Numbered from the stretch's first letter, positions 47,240 through 57,287 are shown. The stretch: 64,000 nucleotides of DNA from Actinomyces bovis (GCF_900444995.1 NZ_UAPQ01000001.1:558001-622000), one strand, 5' to 3'. Translations and numbers: made by a program. The notes: generated by a model not told the origin, from the letters alone.

Positions 47240-47734
47240 TCAGCGCTTGGAGTACTGCGGGGCGCGGCGGGCCTTGTGCAGACCGGCCTTCTTGCGCTCA
47301 ACGATGCGAGCGTCGCGGGTCAGGAAACCGGCCTTCTTCAGCGCCGGGCGGTTGGCCTCGCGGTCAATCTCGTTTAGGGCGCGGGCGATGCCCAGACGCA
47401 GGGCTCCGGCCTGGCCCGAGATGCCGCCGCCGTTGATGCGGGCTACGACGTCGAAGCGTCCCTCCAAGTCAAGCAGCGTGAACGGGGCGCGCACCAGCTG
47501 CTGGTGCAGCTTGTTGGGGAAGTAGTCCTCCAGGGCGCGACCGTTGAGCGTCCACTTGCCAGTGCCGGGGATCAGGCGGACGCGAGCGACCGCCTCCTTA
47601 CGGCGACCCAGGCCGTTGCCGGGAGCGGTGATGGACTGGCCGCGCCCCTGCTGGGCGGCCTCGGTCTCGGTGGTGAAGCTGGAGGGGGCGTTCTCCTCGT
47701 CCAGCGCGTCGATTTCGACAGTGGTCTCAGCCAC
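47240..47734 (-). CDS. rpsI: 30S ribosomal protein S9
   Basis: A 164-residue S9. [45 protein letters not shown] and the C-terminal [18 protein letters not shown] with the invariant KR end are all present. The first 40 residues are an acidic extension typical of actinobacteria. It is 34 bp downstream of rplM. Confidence 0.96.
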   Translation of the reverse strand: MAETTVEIDALDEENAPSSFTTETEAAQQGRGQSITAPGNGLGRRKEAVARVRLIPGTGKWTLNGRALEDYFPNKLHQQLVRAPFTLLDLEGRFDVVARINGGGISGQAGALRLGIARALNEIDREANRPALKKAGFLTRDARIVERKKAGLHKARRAPQYSKR

Positions 47735-47768
47735 AATATGTCCTTTGCTTGTCGCGGGTGCCGGGCGC

Positions 47769-48212
47769 TTACTGGGCGACCTGGGTGATCTCGAAAGCCT
47801 GCGGGTTCTGCGAGGCGTGCGGGTGCTCGGCGCCCGCGTAAACCTTCAGCTTCTTGAGCTGGGCGCGGCCAAGCTTGGTGTGCGGCACCATGCCCTTGAT
47901 GGCCTTCTCGACGGCGCGCTCGGGGCGCGTGGCGAGCAGCTCTCGGTAGGGGACGGCGGTGAGGCCACCCGGGTGACCGGAGTGGCGGTAAGCAAACTTC
48001 TTGTCTGCCTTGCCGTTGGTGAGGGCGACCTTGTCAGCGTTGATGATGATGACGTAGTCGCCGCAGTCCGCGTGAGGCGCGAACTGGGGCTTGTGCTTCC
48101 CACGGAGCAGGGTTGCGGCCTGGGCCGCCAGGCGACCTAGGACGACGTCGGTGGCGTCGATGACGTACCAGTTCTTCTCGACGTCGCCGGGCTTCGGTGA
48201 ATACGTGCGCAC
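47769..48212 (-). CDS. rplM: 50S ribosomal protein L13
   Basis: A 147-residue L13. [53 protein letters not shown] and [19 protein letters not shown] are its blocks. The GTG at 48212 gives the usual start with GAAGG ahead. It is the first gene of the L13-S9 operon. Confidence 0.96.
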   Translation of the reverse strand: MRTYSPKPGDVEKNWYVIDATDVVLGRLAAQAATLLRGKHKPQFAPHADCGDYVIIINADKVALTNGKADKKFAYRHSGHPGGLTAVPYRELLATRPERAVEKAIKGMVPHTKLGRAQLKKLKVYAGAEHPHASQNPQAFEITQVAQ

Positions 48213-48379
48213 GGGCGTTGCCTTCGTTTCTCTTTGGCGGGTGGGCACGCAGATGCCGAGTTGAAGCGTCACGGCACAGCGAGACCACCATGGTCAGGTG
48301 AGTGATCGGAGCACGGGCTGTTCTGGGCGAGTGGGATGGCACCAAGAGTCAGCAGATATGTGCTTCACGACGGTTTCAC

Positions 48380-48409
48380 ACACTACCGGCTTACCCGGAC
48401 TAGGGTCAA
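48380..48409 (-). promoter_or_regulatory. Promoter of the rplM-rpsI operon
   Basis: On the minus strand a -35 TTGACC (48404-48409) is followed after 18 bp by TAGTGT (48380-48385). About 160 bp of leader precede the rplM start; I see no clear attenuator in it. The rest of the 247-bp gap to truA holds nothing else. Confidence 0.55.
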
Positions 48410-48459
48410 AGCCCTAAGCCCATGCTGCACCGTGAATCCTGCCACGGTGACGCGCCTGT

Positions 48460-49440
48460 TCAGCAGCAGGTGGCGCGCACAACCCGCGCCCGGGCGGCCT
48501 GTTCTGCCAGCAACTCCTCTGGCGGGTAGCTCACGGCCTCAAGGGTGAGCCCGTGCGGGGGCGCTACCGGGGCAGCCTCCTGCCGGGAGCGCGCCGCCAG
48601 CAACTGCTCCGGCCAGGCAGCACTTCGGCGCCCCTGTCCTACAGCCAGCCCGGCCCCCACCAGGGAGCGCACCATTGAGTGGCAGAAGGCGTCAGCCACC
48701 ACGCTTAGCATGACCAGTCCGGCCTCCGGCCCCGCCTCCTCCCGCCGCCATTCCAGACGCTTGAGGGTGCGCACCGTGGTAGCGCCTGCGCGGGGCTTGC
48801 AAAAGGACAGGAAGTCGTGTTCCCCCAACAGGGGCAGGGCGCTGGTGCGCATGGCTTCCACGTCGAGGGGCCGGTCTACCCACAGCACGCGCCGCCGTTG
48901 GGCGGGATCCCACAGTTGGGGGTCGTCACTGATCCGGTAGGTGTAGCGGCGTTCCAGGGCACTGAAGCGCGCGTCAAAAGCCGCTGGCACCGGTTGGACC
49001 CCGTGGACCACGACGTCGCTGACGCCGCGCACTTCGCGTGCGGGCAGCTGTGGCTGCCGCTGGGCCGGCGGCCCCTGCGGTGTTCCCCGCCCGGCCTGCT
49101 GCACCCGGTGAGCCAGCAGGCCGTGGACCCGGCTCAGCAGTGCTTCCTGCGGGCTGCGGCTGGAGCGCCCCGGCAGGCTCGCCCAGGCCGCCATCGGTAC
49201 ATCTAGGTGCGCCACCTGGGCGGCAGCGTGCACTCCGGCGTCGGTGCGGCCAGCCACGGTCAGGCGCACCGGTACGCGGAGAACGGTCTCCAGGGCCGCA
49301 GTCAGCTCCCCTTCAACCGTGCGCAGGCCTGGCTGAGCCGCCCAGCCGGAGAAGGCCGTGCCGTCATAGGCTAGGTCCAAGCGCACCCGCACCGAAGCGG
49401 GCGTAGGGCTCTGACTGGCGGGAAGGCCGCTGGGTTTCAT
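48460..49440 (-). CDS. truA: tRNA pseudouridine(38-40) synthase
   Basis: A 326-residue TruA. The catalytic aspartate is in TVAGRTDAGVHAAAQ, and LDLAYDGTAFSGWAAQPG, RYTYRISDDPQLWDP and FCHSMVRSLVGAGLAVGQG follow. An insertion of about 45 residues, Arg/Gln/Pro-rich, lies after the catalytic segment and lengthens the protein. It normally follows rplQ, but here it is separated from rplQ by a plus-strand block of four genes. Confidence 0.93.
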   Translation of the reverse strand: MKPSGLPASQSPTPASVRVRLDLAYDGTAFSGWAAQPGLRTVEGELTAALETVLRVPVRLTVAGRTDAGVHAAAQVAHLDVPMAAWASLPGRSSRSPQEALLSRVHGLLAHRVQQAGRGTPQGPPAQRQPQLPAREVRGVSDVVVHGVQPVPAAFDARFSALERRYTYRISDDPQLWDPAQRRRVLWVDRPLDVEAMRTSALPLLGEHDFLSFCKPRAGATTVRTLKRLEWRREEAGPEAGLVMLSVVADAFCHSMVRSLVGAGLAVGQGRRSAAWPEQLLAARSRQEAAPVAPPHGLTLEAVSYPPEELLAEQAARARVVRATCC

Positions 49441-49504
49441 ACGTCAACCATGCCACCGCACCCCCTTGATCCTGTCCACCACCTACAGCGGGTACCTTCG
49501 TGCT

Positions 49505-50263
49505 GTGAGCAACCCAACCACCTTGTCCGTGGACTGCGGCGGCGGAGGCATCAAAGCCTCCGTGCTGGATAACGAAGGCACCATCATTTCCGACGCCGTA
49601 CGCACCCCCACGCCCTACCCACTCCCCCCGGAGCTGCTGGTGGAGACCATTACGGCGCTGGCTTCCCACCTGCCCCGCGCGGAGCGGGTGACTGTGGGCA
49701 TGCCGGGAATGATCCGTCACGGCGTGGTGGTTGCCACCCCGCACTACATCACTAAGGACGGGCCTCGCTCCCGCGTGCTTCCTGAGCTAGAACGGGCCTG
49801 GCGGCGTTTCGACATGGGCGCAGCCCTGACTCGGGCGCTGGAGTTGCCGGTATTGGTGCTCAACGACGCCGAGGTGGCGGGTGCGGGCGTGGTTACTGGC
49901 CGCGGCTACGAGATGATCGTGACCCTGGGGACCGGCCTGGGCAACGCCGTCTTTGACAATGGCGCACTGGCCCCCCACGTGGAAATCTCCCAGGGGCCGA
50001 TCCGCTGGGGCCTGAGCTATGACGACTACATCGGTGAGCATGAGCGCCTCCGGCTGGGGGACGCCCACTGGTCGCGTCGCGTGCGGCGGGTGATTGAGGC
50101 ACTGCGCCCCATGTACCTGTGGGATCGGCTCTACCTGGGTGGCGGCAACTCGCGCCGCATTATTGCCGCACAACTGACGCTTATTGGCGACGACGTCGTG
50201 GTGGTGCCCAATGAGGCTGGTATGACGGGGGGTGCCCGTTGCTGGGATATGTCTCGTCCCTAA
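49505..50263 (+). CDS. ROK-family protein (polyphosphate-glucokinase-like)
   Basis: A 252-residue sugar-kinase-like protein. The phosphate-binding loop is LSVDCGGGGIKASVL and the second is LGTGLGNAVFDNG. VLVLNDAEVAGAG supplies the catalytic aspartate. The segment around EISQGPIRWGLSYDDYIG replaces the usual ROK zinc motif. It resembles actinobacterial PPGK, but the substrate (glucose with polyphosphate or ATP) is not certain. It is the first gene of the plus-strand block that ends with the hydrolase. Confidence 0.78.
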   Translation: MSNPTTLSVDCGGGGIKASVLDNEGTIISDAVRTPTPYPLPPELLVETITALASHLPRAERVTVGMPGMIRHGVVVATPHYITKDGPRSRVLPELERAWRRFDMGAALTRALELPVLVLNDAEVAGAGVVTGRGYEMIVTLGTGLGNAVFDNGALAPHVEISQGPIRWGLSYDDYIGEHERLRLGDAHWSRRVRRVIEALRPMYLWDRLYLGGGNSRRIIAAQLTLIGDDVVVVPNEAGMTGGARCWDMSRP

Positions 50264-50420
50264 GCTGGCCCAACTACCGCAGTGCCATTAGCAACTGTCC
50301 AAGCCCACTACCCTTAGTTCTCCAAGCGGGCTGTTCCCACAGCTCCTCCTGCCCGGGGTGGGGACCATCTCCTACTCCAGGCCGATCCGCATCCCCCCAA
50401 GCAAAGTGCACAGTCCAACT

Positions 50421-53400
50421 ATGAAACGTCCTCCCCGTCCCGGCGCCAGCCGCAAGACCATATTGATGCCCCGGGTCTTCCTGGCGATCGGCCTGGTTTC
50501 CCTGCTGGCCACCGTCTTTGGTTCCCTCCCGCCCCTGGATCGGCCGCTGGACTTCATCGTCACCTGGTTTATCCCGCTGTTCGTGCTGGATTGGCTCACG
50601 GCTGTGGTGATCCTGATTCTGGCGGATGGGCTACGCCGTCGGGTGCGCAATGCCTGGCGCGGTGCCCTCATCTTGGTCCTCTTCAACCTGTCTCTGTTTG
50701 GGACTGTGCTGGTTGCCATCACCCTGCGCCCTGAGCTGGAAGACGAGGTCCACAGTTTAGAGCTCTTGGCCGTCAACACGGGCGTGCTCGTACTCCTTTT
50801 GGTCCTCCTGCTGCGCGAACGGCAGGCCTACACCGTCCGCATGCGCCCCGGAAATATGCGCCGCGCGGTCCTGGTGGCCCTGACTTCAGCGGGCGTGGTC
50901 ACGCTCGTCTTCTTGGCTGTCGCAGTGGCCCTGCACCCCTCCAACCTTTTCAGTGGCAGCGCAGACTCGCTCACCGGCAACCTCGCGGAGACCTTGGCGC
51001 AGGCGCCCGGGTGGCTGGACAGCCTTCTGGGCCTGGGGTTGACCCTCTCGTTGCTTGTGGGCTTGTGCATCCTCATGCGTTCCCAGCAGCTCGCCACCCG
51101 CATGAGCACCGATGACGAGCGGCGCGTCCGCACCCTGCTCGCCCAAAACCCCTCTGATTCCCTAGGTTATTTTGCGACCCGCCGGGACAAGACGGCTTTC
51201 TTGACTGAGCACGGCGGCGTCGCCTACCGCACGGGCACCGGCGTCGCCCTGGTCTCTGGGGATCCGCTAGGCCCCTCCTCCACCTGGACGGCCACCGCCA
51301 GTGCCTTCCTAACTCACGCTGCCTCCTATGGCCTGACCCCCGCAGTGATTGGTGCATCTGAGGCCGGTGCCCAGGCCTGGGTGCAAGCTGGCCTCCACAC
51401 GCTGCACATTGGTGATGAGGCGGTGCTGCGTCCCTCCCTGTTCCGGCTCAACGAGCTTCCTGAAGTGCGCCAGGCGGTCCGCCACGTCACGGCTGCCGGA
51501 TACCAGACCCGGGTGCGTCGTCAACGCGCTGTGCCCACCGCTGAGCTCACCGCCCTAGGTGAGATGGCCACCCGTTGGCTCGACGGCGAGCCGGAGCGAG
51601 GCTTCTCCATGGCGCTGGGGCGCTCCCCAGATGACCTATCTGACGCCGAATCAGTCATTGTGGAAGCGCTCTTCCCGGAAGGGGACGAGCGGGGCCAGGT
51701 AGCGGCGCTCTTGTCCTTTGTGCCCTGGGGCGCTGACGGTCTGAGTCTCAACGTCATGCGGCGCCACCCGCAGGCCGACCACGGCGTCACCGAACTCATG
51801 GTCTCCGCCGTCATGGCTGAAGCCAGTACGCTCGGCGTGGTCCGCGTATCCCTGAACTTCGCGGTCTTCCGCAGTGCTTTCGACGCCGGGGCGCGCATCG
51901 GTGCTGGCCCAATTCAGCGCGCTTGGCGCCGGATTCTCCTGTTGGCCTCCCGCTGGTGGCAGCTTGAGTCCCTGTACCGCTCCAACGCGAAGTACAACCC
52001 CGAATGGGTGCCGCGCCTCATCTGCTACGAGGACTCTGGCTCTCTGCCACAGGTGGCGCTTGCCATGGGCGTCGCGGAGGGCTTTGTGCACCTGGGGGGT
52101 CCTTTGGGCCAACCTGATACACCCCAGCCGCGGCTAGATGAGTCCCTGGCCCGGGAGATGGCCGCTTTGACCTTCCGGGCTGCCAGCTCCGAGCCGGAGC
52201 GGAAGGTACCCCGCGAGGTTAAGGCTCGAATTACGGTCCGGGACCGCATGTTGCGCCGCGGCTTGGAGCCCTACCCAGCCAGTGTCGCCGTAACCGCCTC
52301 CTGCCGGGAGGCGCTGCAAAGTGCAACTGAGTGCACCGTGGCTGGGCGCGTCGTGGCCCTGCGTGACCATGGCGGCGTCGTATTCGCGGACCTGCGGGAC
52401 TGGAGCGGCGACCTGCAGGTCATCTTGGACCGTGAGGGCACCGGCGCTGAGGCGTTGCGTTCCTTCCAGGAGTTGGTGCGTGCTGGTGACCAGGTGGCCT
52501 TCACCGGTAGTGCGGGTGCCTCCCGCACCGGTACCGCCAGCCTGCTGGTTACTTCCTGGACCATGACTTCAAAGGCTCTGCGGCCCCTGCCGGACAAGCG
52601 TCGCGGCATCCAGGATCCAGAGGCTCGGGTGCGCTTGCGCCACCTGACCCTGATCACCAGCCCGGAGCAGCGCCACATGGTGGCAGCTCGCTCGCAGGCG
52701 GTGCAGGCGGTCCGCTCCTCCCTGTTGGAGCGTGGCTTCCTGGAGGTAGAGACGCCGATGCTCCAGTTGGTGCATGGTGGAGCCAACGCCCGTCCCTTCC
52801 GTACCCATATCAACGCCTACGACCTAGACCTCTACCTGCGTATCGCCCCGGAGCTCTACCTCAAGCGTCTGATGGTCGGAGGGCTGGACCGGGTCTTCGA
52901 GATCGGGCGAAACTTCCGCAACGAGGGTGCGGATGCTACCCACAACCCGGAGTTCACCATGTTGGAGGCCTATCAGGCCTACTCCGACTATGAGGGGATG
53001 AAGGGAGTCGTCCAGGACCTGGTGGTGGCTGCTGCTCGGGCGGCCCTGGGGACCACGGTTGTGCGCGGCACCGTTAAGGGTGTGGAGCACGAGATTGACC
53101 TGGCTAAGCCGTGGCGCACAGTGAGCGTCTGCGACGCCGTGTCAGAGGGGCTGGGCGTGCCGGTGGACACGGGCACCTCCGTAGAGGAGCTGTGCCGTCA
53201 CGCTGAGCACCTGGGCCTGAGCTGCGCCCCATCTTGGGGTTGGGGCGCTTTGGTGCAGGAGCTGTACGAGCACCTGGCTGAGGACACCACTGTGGGGCCG
53301 ACCTTCTTCTCGGACTTCCCTGCACAGACCTCTCCTTTGACCCGCCAACACCGGCGTGACCCAATGCTGGCGGAGCGCTGGGATCTGATTATCTTCGGCT

Positions 53401-53654
53401 CTGAGGTGGGCACCGCCTACTCTGAGCTGGTTGACCCAGTGATCCAGCGGCAGCGTTTGACGGCGCAGTCCCTGGCTGCGGCTGGCGGGGACCCGGAGGC
53501 TATGGAGTTGGATGAGTCCTTCTTGGCGGCTCTAGAGCAGGGCATGCCGCCCACCGGCGGCCTCGGCGTCGGACTGGATCGCCTGGTCATGATGCTCACC
53601 AATGCCACGATCCGAGAGACCATCGCATTCCCGTTGGTCCGGCCAAATCAGTGA
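50421..53654 (+). CDS. lysX: Bifunctional lysylphosphatidylglycerol synthase/lysyl-tRNA synthetase
   Basis: A 1077-residue fusion. The first 230 residues are a membrane domain of about six helices. A DUF2156 lysyltransferase domain follows (about 240-560), with FATRRDKTAFLTEHGGVAYR and YRSNAKYNPEWVPRLICYED. The second half (from about 600) is a class II lysyl-tRNA synthetase with an OB fold and motifs 2 and 3 in FEIGRNFRNEGADATHNPEF and GLGVGLDRLVMMLTN. It charges tRNA-Lys and moves lysine to phosphatidylglycerol, lowering the negative charge of the membrane and giving resistance to cationic peptides. A separate housekeeping LysS is expected elsewhere. Confidence 0.94.
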   Translation: MKRPPRPGASRKTILMPRVFLAIGLVSLLATVFGSLPPLDRPLDFIVTWFIPLFVLDWLTAVVILILADGLRRRVRNAWRGALILVLFNLSLFGTVLVAITLRPELEDEVHSLELLAVNTGVLVLLLVLLLRERQAYTVRMRPGNMRRAVLVALTSAGVVTLVFLAVAVALHPSNLFSGSADSLTGNLAETLAQAPGWLDSLLGLGLTLSLLVGLCILMRSQQLATRMSTDDERRVRTLLAQNPSDSLGYFATRRDKTAFLTEHGGVAYRTGTGVALVSGDPLGPSSTWTATASAFLTHAASYGLTPAVIGASEAGAQAWVQAGLHTLHIGDEAVLRPSLFRLNELPEVRQAVRHVTAAGYQTRVRRQRAVPTAELTALGEMATRWLDGEPERGFSMALGRSPDDLSDAESVIVEALFPEGDERGQVAALLSFVPWGADGLSLNVMRRHPQADHGVTELMVSAVMAEASTLGVVRVSLNFAVFRSAFDAGARIGAGPIQRAWRRILLLASRWWQLESLYRSNAKYNPEWVPRLICYEDSGSLPQVALAMGVAEGFVHLGGPLGQPDTPQPRLDESLAREMAALTFRAASSEPERKVPREVKARITVRDRMLRRGLEPYPASVAVTASCREALQSATECTVAGRVVALRDHGGVVFADLRDWSGDLQVILDREGTGAEALRSFQELVRAGDQVAFTGSAGASRTGTASLLVTSWTMTSKALRPLPDKRRGIQDPEARVRLRHLTLITSPEQRHMVAARSQAVQAVRSSLLERGFLEVETPMLQLVHGGANARPFRTHINAYDLDLYLRIAPELYLKRLMVGGLDRVFEIGRNFRNEGADATHNPEFTMLEAYQAYSDYEGMKGVVQDLVVAAARAALGTTVVRGTVKGVEHEIDLAKPWRTVSVCDAVSEGLGVPVDTGTSVEELCRHAEHLGLSCAPSWGWGALVQELYEHLAEDTTVGPTFFSDFPAQTSPLTRQHRRDPMLAERWDLIIFGSEVGTAYSELVDPVIQRQRLTAQSLAAAGGDPEAMELDESFLAALEQGMPPTGGLGVGLDRLVMMLTNATIRETIAFPLVRPNQ

Positions 53655-53666
53655 TGGGAGCACTGC

Positions 53667-54365
53667 ATGCGGACAGTGGCGCCAGAGGATTTGGCGGTTG
53701 GCAAGGACCCCGCAACTAGGCCAGTTCCGCCGATCTCGGTGACCTATCGGCGTCTGCTCATAGCACTGGTGTTGGTGCCCTACAACGCCTGGCTGCTGGG
53801 CCCCTGGCTGTGGGTGGGGCGGATGCGCCCGGGCTACCTGTCGGAACTGGCTGCCCAGGATCAGCCCTGGCAGTGGCTATTCCGGGGTGGGGACATGTTG
53901 GCTGGTGCTCTCCTGATTGCGGTGGCGGTGCTGGGGCGACGTCGTTGGCGGTGCTGGCTGAGCCGTTGGGCACCTGGGCTGGTCATCGGAAGCATTTTGG
54001 CTGGCGGTGCCACCTTCCTGGACGCCATTTTGAATCTGCCTTGCTCGCTAGCGGCAAGCGCCAGCTGCCAGAAGTCGGCGACCCTAGCCACCCGGCTCCA
54101 TGAGGTCTCCTCGGTTCTGGCGGGCGCCGGTTTTATAACCATGCTCGCTGCGGTTTTCTTGGGGCTGCGGCTTACACAGGGCTGGACCCGAACTACCCGC
54201 TTGGCTGCGGCGGCAACGGCCTTAGTGGTGGTTGCCGATGTGCTGGTGGTGCTGTTTGAGTTTCTACTCCCAGGTGCCCAGCTGTGGCCGCAGATCTGTG
54301 CAACCCTGGTTTACGACGCGCTTTTCGTGGTGATAATTACTCGCCTGGGTCCCTGCAAGGAGTAG
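53667..54365 (+). CDS. DUF998-like membrane protein
   Basis: A 232-residue integral membrane protein with six or seven hydrophobic segments. It shows a conserved-looking GGDMLAGALLI stretch and HEVSSVLAGAGFITMLAAVFLGL, which resemble DUF998 proteins. It lies 12 bp after lysX and 2 bp before the next gene, so all three are cotranscribed. In other actinobacteria a similar membrane protein neighbours lysX, but its role is unknown. Confidence 0.7.
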   Translation: MRTVAPEDLAVGKDPATRPVPPISVTYRRLLIALVLVPYNAWLLGPWLWVGRMRPGYLSELAAQDQPWQWLFRGGDMLAGALLIAVAVLGRRRWRCWLSRWAPGLVIGSILAGGATFLDAILNLPCSLAASASCQKSATLATRLHEVSSVLAGAGFITMLAAVFLGLRLTQGWTRTTRLAAAATALVVVADVLVVLFEFLLPGAQLWPQICATLVYDALFVVIITRLGPCKE

Positions 54366-54367
54366 CT

Positions 54368-55276
54368 ATGAACAGCGAGCCAGCTGCCGACGATAGCCGC
54401 TTTGGCGGCCTGCGGTTGCTTACCACCGGCCCTGCAGGTGGCGCGCCGGCACGCATGCTCGTGGTGCTTCTACCCGGGGCGGCGCTGCCCGCAGAGTTCT
54501 GGCAGGAGGTGCCTGCGCTGCTGCCTCAAGACCTGGTGGTGGCAGTGGACCGCAGGGCCCAGGAGACGGCCAGTTCTGCAAAGGTGCCGCTGCTACGCGA
54601 GCAGACTCAGGAGCTGATTGACGCCCTCGATTCCTTGCGAGCCCAGCCTGAGGCCGCTGGTCTGCCGCTGCTCCTGGTCGCCCACTCGATGGCAGCCTTT
54701 GCAGCTGAGGCGGTGATTCGGCTGCGGCCCGAGCTCGTTGCCGGCCTGGTTTTGGTGGACCCCTCACTGGCGGTGGCCCTAAAGCTGCCACGCCCGATGG
54801 CGGCCTGCCGCCTGCCCGGCACTGGGGTACCGCTGTTGGCCGCCGCCTGCCAGAGCGCCACCCGGACCCTGCTGCGCCTCTCGCCTGTCCGGCAGGCGGT
54901 ATCTGGCTTGCTGCTAACGGCGGTGCGCCACGAGCTACGGCGTCCTGAGGCGCTTGACCAGGAGACTTGGGAGCAGGCCTGGGTGCCGCCAACTGCCCTG
55001 GCTGCCCGGGCGGCTGAGTTCTTCGCATACTCGGGGCAGCTGGATGAATTGATTGCCCTCAGGCAAAGCGATGTTGCAGCAGTTGCGGTGCCTACCATCC
55101 TGTTGGAGGCAGCCCCGGCGGCCAGTGCGGCGGAGGTGCGGCACACCTACCATGCCTTCTCCAACCTGCGAATCCGCCATGTGCGCAGTGCCGGCCACTT
55201 GGTGGCCTTGGATGCCCCAGGTGTGGTTGCCCGGGCCATCGACGACCTTGGGCGGGTGCTAAACGGTCTGCGTTAA
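54368..55276 (+). CDS. Alpha/beta hydrolase
   Basis: A 302-residue alpha/beta-hydrolase-fold protein. The nucleophile elbow reads VAHSMAAFAAEAV, an AHSMA rather than GHSMG form. An acid is in VDPSLAVAL or further downstream, and the histidine is in RSAGHLVALDAP. AAG of the stop region and AAGGAG six bases ahead support the ATG. It completes the lysX operon; a lipid or ester substrate would fit a membrane-lipid locus, but this is inference. Confidence 0.75.
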   Translation: MNSEPAADDSRFGGLRLLTTGPAGGAPARMLVVLLPGAALPAEFWQEVPALLPQDLVVAVDRRAQETASSAKVPLLREQTQELIDALDSLRAQPEAAGLPLLLVAHSMAAFAAEAVIRLRPELVAGLVLVDPSLAVALKLPRPMAACRLPGTGVPLLAAACQSATRTLLRLSPVRQAVSGLLLTAVRHELRRPEALDQETWEQAWVPPTALAARAAEFFAYSGQLDELIALRQSDVAAVAVPTILLEAAPAASAAEVRHTYHAFSNLRIRHVRSAGHLVALDAPGVVARAIDDLGRVLNGLR

Positions 55277-55278
55277 GG

Positions 55279-55323
55279 CCGTCTGAGCTGACTCCCCTGG
55301 TGGAGAGTCAGCCCAGACGGTTT
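55279..55323. terminator. Convergent terminator between the lysX block and rplQ
   Basis: CCGTCTGAGCTGACTC pairs with the complementary run ending in AGACGG with one bulge, followed by TTTAGC. It lies between the hydrolase gene and the convergent rplQ and can end both transcripts. Confidence 0.8.
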
Positions 55324-55341
55324 AGCTGAGTAGGCTCAGTT

Positions 55342-56130
55342 TCAGTTGGCTACCTGCTGCGCGGCGGCACCACCGGCAGGCACGAAGCCAGCGGCCTCGG
55401 CGTCCTCAACGGTGGCGAACCAAACCTCAGCAATGGTGGCCTCGTACCAGCGCGATCCAGGCACGTGGTACTTCATGGAGTCCTCGTTGCCCTTGATCTG
55501 GTGGTCGGCGTCAGGTGCAGCTGCGGTGCCCTCGGCAACGCGCACGGCGCCCTGATACTCCTTGACCTCAGCCGGGGCAGCCAGGGCGGCAATCTGGCTG
55601 TCAGCCTTCTCAGTCTTGTCGGCGGTCTTGTCAGCCTTGTCGGCGGTCTTGGCAGCCTTGTCAGCCTTCTCGGCGTCCTTAGCGGCCTTCTTCTCCGCAG
55701 CCTTCTCGGTGGCCTTGGCGGCAGCCTTCTTGGCGGTGGCGACGGCGTCGTCCACGATCTCCTTCTTGGCAACCGGTTCCAGCACCAGGGAGATCACGGC
55801 CATGGGGGCGTTGTCGCCCTTGCGAGGAGCCGTCTTAATGATGCGGGTGTAACCGCCCTCGCGGCCCTCAAGCTTGGGGGCAATCACCTCGAAGAGGCGG
55901 TAAACGGCCTCTTTGTCCGTGATCTTACGGAGCACGGTGCGGCGGGCGTGCAGATCGCCCCGCTTGCCCTTGGAGATGAGCTTCTCGGCATAGGGGCGCA
56001 GGCGGCGAGCCCGAGCCTCCGTCGTCGTGATGGACTCGTGCAGGAAAAGCTGACGAGCCAGGTTGGCGAGCAGGTGGCGCTCGTGCTGGGCGGAGCCGCC
56101 CAGGCGGGGACCCTTAGTGGGACGAGGCAT
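55342..56130 (-). CDS. rplQ: 50S ribosomal protein L17 with a sunset-like C-terminal domain
   Basis: A 262-residue protein, about twice the common length. Residues 1-125 are canonical L17 ([58 protein letters not shown]). A Lys/Ala/Asp-rich linker of about 60 residues follows, then a 50-residue end with [17 protein letters not shown] and [16 protein letters not shown], close to the sunset domain (Y-H-P-S-Y...AE-WF-AEAAGF). The linker may reach out of the ribosome. It is downstream of rpoA in the usual order. Confidence 0.88.
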   Translation of the reverse strand: MPRPTKGPRLGGSAQHERHLLANLARQLFLHESITTTEARARRLRPYAEKLISKGKRGDLHARRTVLRKITDKEAVYRLFEVIAPKLEGREGGYTRIIKTAPRKGDNAPMAVISLVLEPVAKKEIVDDAVATAKKAAAKATEKAAEKKAAKDAEKADKAAKTADKADKTADKTEKADSQIAALAAPAEVKEYQGAVRVAEGTAAAPDADHQIKGNEDSMKYHVPGSRWYEATIAEVWFATVEDAEAAGFVPAGGAAAQQVAN

Positions 56131-56161
56131 TGTTGTCTCCTTGGTTTATGCGAGGCGGCGC

Positions 56162-57160
56162 TCAGGCCTGCTCGTCGCTGAAGGTGGGGTTTGCGTAGGC
56201 GTCATCCGCGATGTAGTCGATCGGTGAGCCCTTAAGGGAAAGTCCCAGGGTTGCCAGCTTCTCCTTGATCTCGGAGATGGACTTGGCGCCGAAGTTACGG
56301 ATGTCAAGCAGGTCAGCCTCGCTGCGGGCCACCAACTCGCCTACGGTGTGGATGCCCTCGCGCTTGAGGGCGTTGGAGGAGCGGGCCTGCAGGTCCAGCT
56401 CGTCGATCATGAGGGCCAGGTCCTGCTGCAGGGCCTGGTCCATCGGGGAGGGGCCAACCTCAATGCCTTCTGCCTCCACATTGAGCTCCCGGGCCAAGCC
56501 GAAGAGCTCAACCAGGGTCTTACCGGCGGAGGCGAGGGCGTCACGCGGGGTCATGGAGGACTTGGTCTCCACGTCCACGACCAGGCGGTCGAAGTCGGTG
56601 CGCTGCTCCACACGGGTGGCCTCTACGGCGTAGGAAACCTTCTTAACCGGGGAGTAGATGGAGTCAACTGGGATCCGGGAGATCTCCGCGTTGGGGTCCT
56701 TGTTCTGGCTGGCGGAAACGTAGCCGCGGCCACGCTCCACAGTCAGCTCGATCTCCAGCTTGCCCTTCTCGTTGAGGGTGGCGATGACCAGCTCGGGGTT
56801 GTAGATCTCCACGCCGGCGGGCGGGGTGATGTCACCAGCAGTCACGACGGCGGGGCCGGACTTGCGCAGGTACATGACCACGGGCTCGTCATTCTCCGAG
56901 GAGAGGACGATCTCCTTGATGTTCAGGATGATCTGGGTGACGTCTTCCTTCACGCCCGCGATGGTGCGGAACTCGTGGGGCACGCCGTCGATCCGAATGG
57001 AGGTGACGGCGGCGCCGGGAATCGAGGACAGCAGTGTGCGGCGCAGGGAGTTGCCCAGGGTGTAGCCGAAGCCGGGCTCCAGGGGCTCGATGATGAACCG
57101 TGAGCGACGGTCCTCCTCGACGACCTCCTCGGTGAGCGTGGGTCGCTGTGCAATCAGCAC
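56162..57160 (-). CDS. rpoA: RNA polymerase subunit alpha
   Basis: A 332-residue alpha subunit. The N-terminal dimerisation domain has [25 protein letters not shown] and [14 protein letters not shown]. The C-terminal domain, which contacts activators and UP elements, starts at about residue 245 ([22 protein letters not shown] with helix-hairpin-helix [14 protein letters not shown]). The GTG start has AAAGGA ahead. The 177-bp gap to rpsK lacks rpsD and holds a hairpin, so rpoA may have its own promoter. Confidence 0.96.
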   Translation of the reverse strand: MLIAQRPTLTEEVVEEDRRSRFIIEPLEPGFGYTLGNSLRRTLLSSIPGAAVTSIRIDGVPHEFRTIAGVKEDVTQIILNIKEIVLSSENDEPVVMYLRKSGPAVVTAGDITPPAGVEIYNPELVIATLNEKGKLEIELTVERGRGYVSASQNKDPNAEISRIPVDSIYSPVKKVSYAVEATRVEQRTDFDRLVVDVETKSSMTPRDALASAGKTLVELFGLARELNVEAEGIEVGPSPMDQALQQDLALMIDELDLQARSSNALKREGIHTVGELVARSEADLLDIRNFGAKSISEIKEKLATLGLSLKGSPIDYIADDAYANPTFSDEQA

Positions 57161-57287
57161 TCGGGTTTCCTTTCGTCTCGGCGCCCGCTATATGACGCCG
57201 GTCCAGGTTGGCCGCCCCGACCCCGCCGTAATGCGGGTGGCGGCCCGGCGGGCTCCCGGTGGGAGGCGCCGGTGCAGTATCTGTCCC

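Noticed and set aside
56348-57103. A long plus-strand open frame opposite rpoA, and a similar one opposite rplQ (55465-56181)
   Set aside because: These are antisense frames of well-identified genes, with no start signals or family features.
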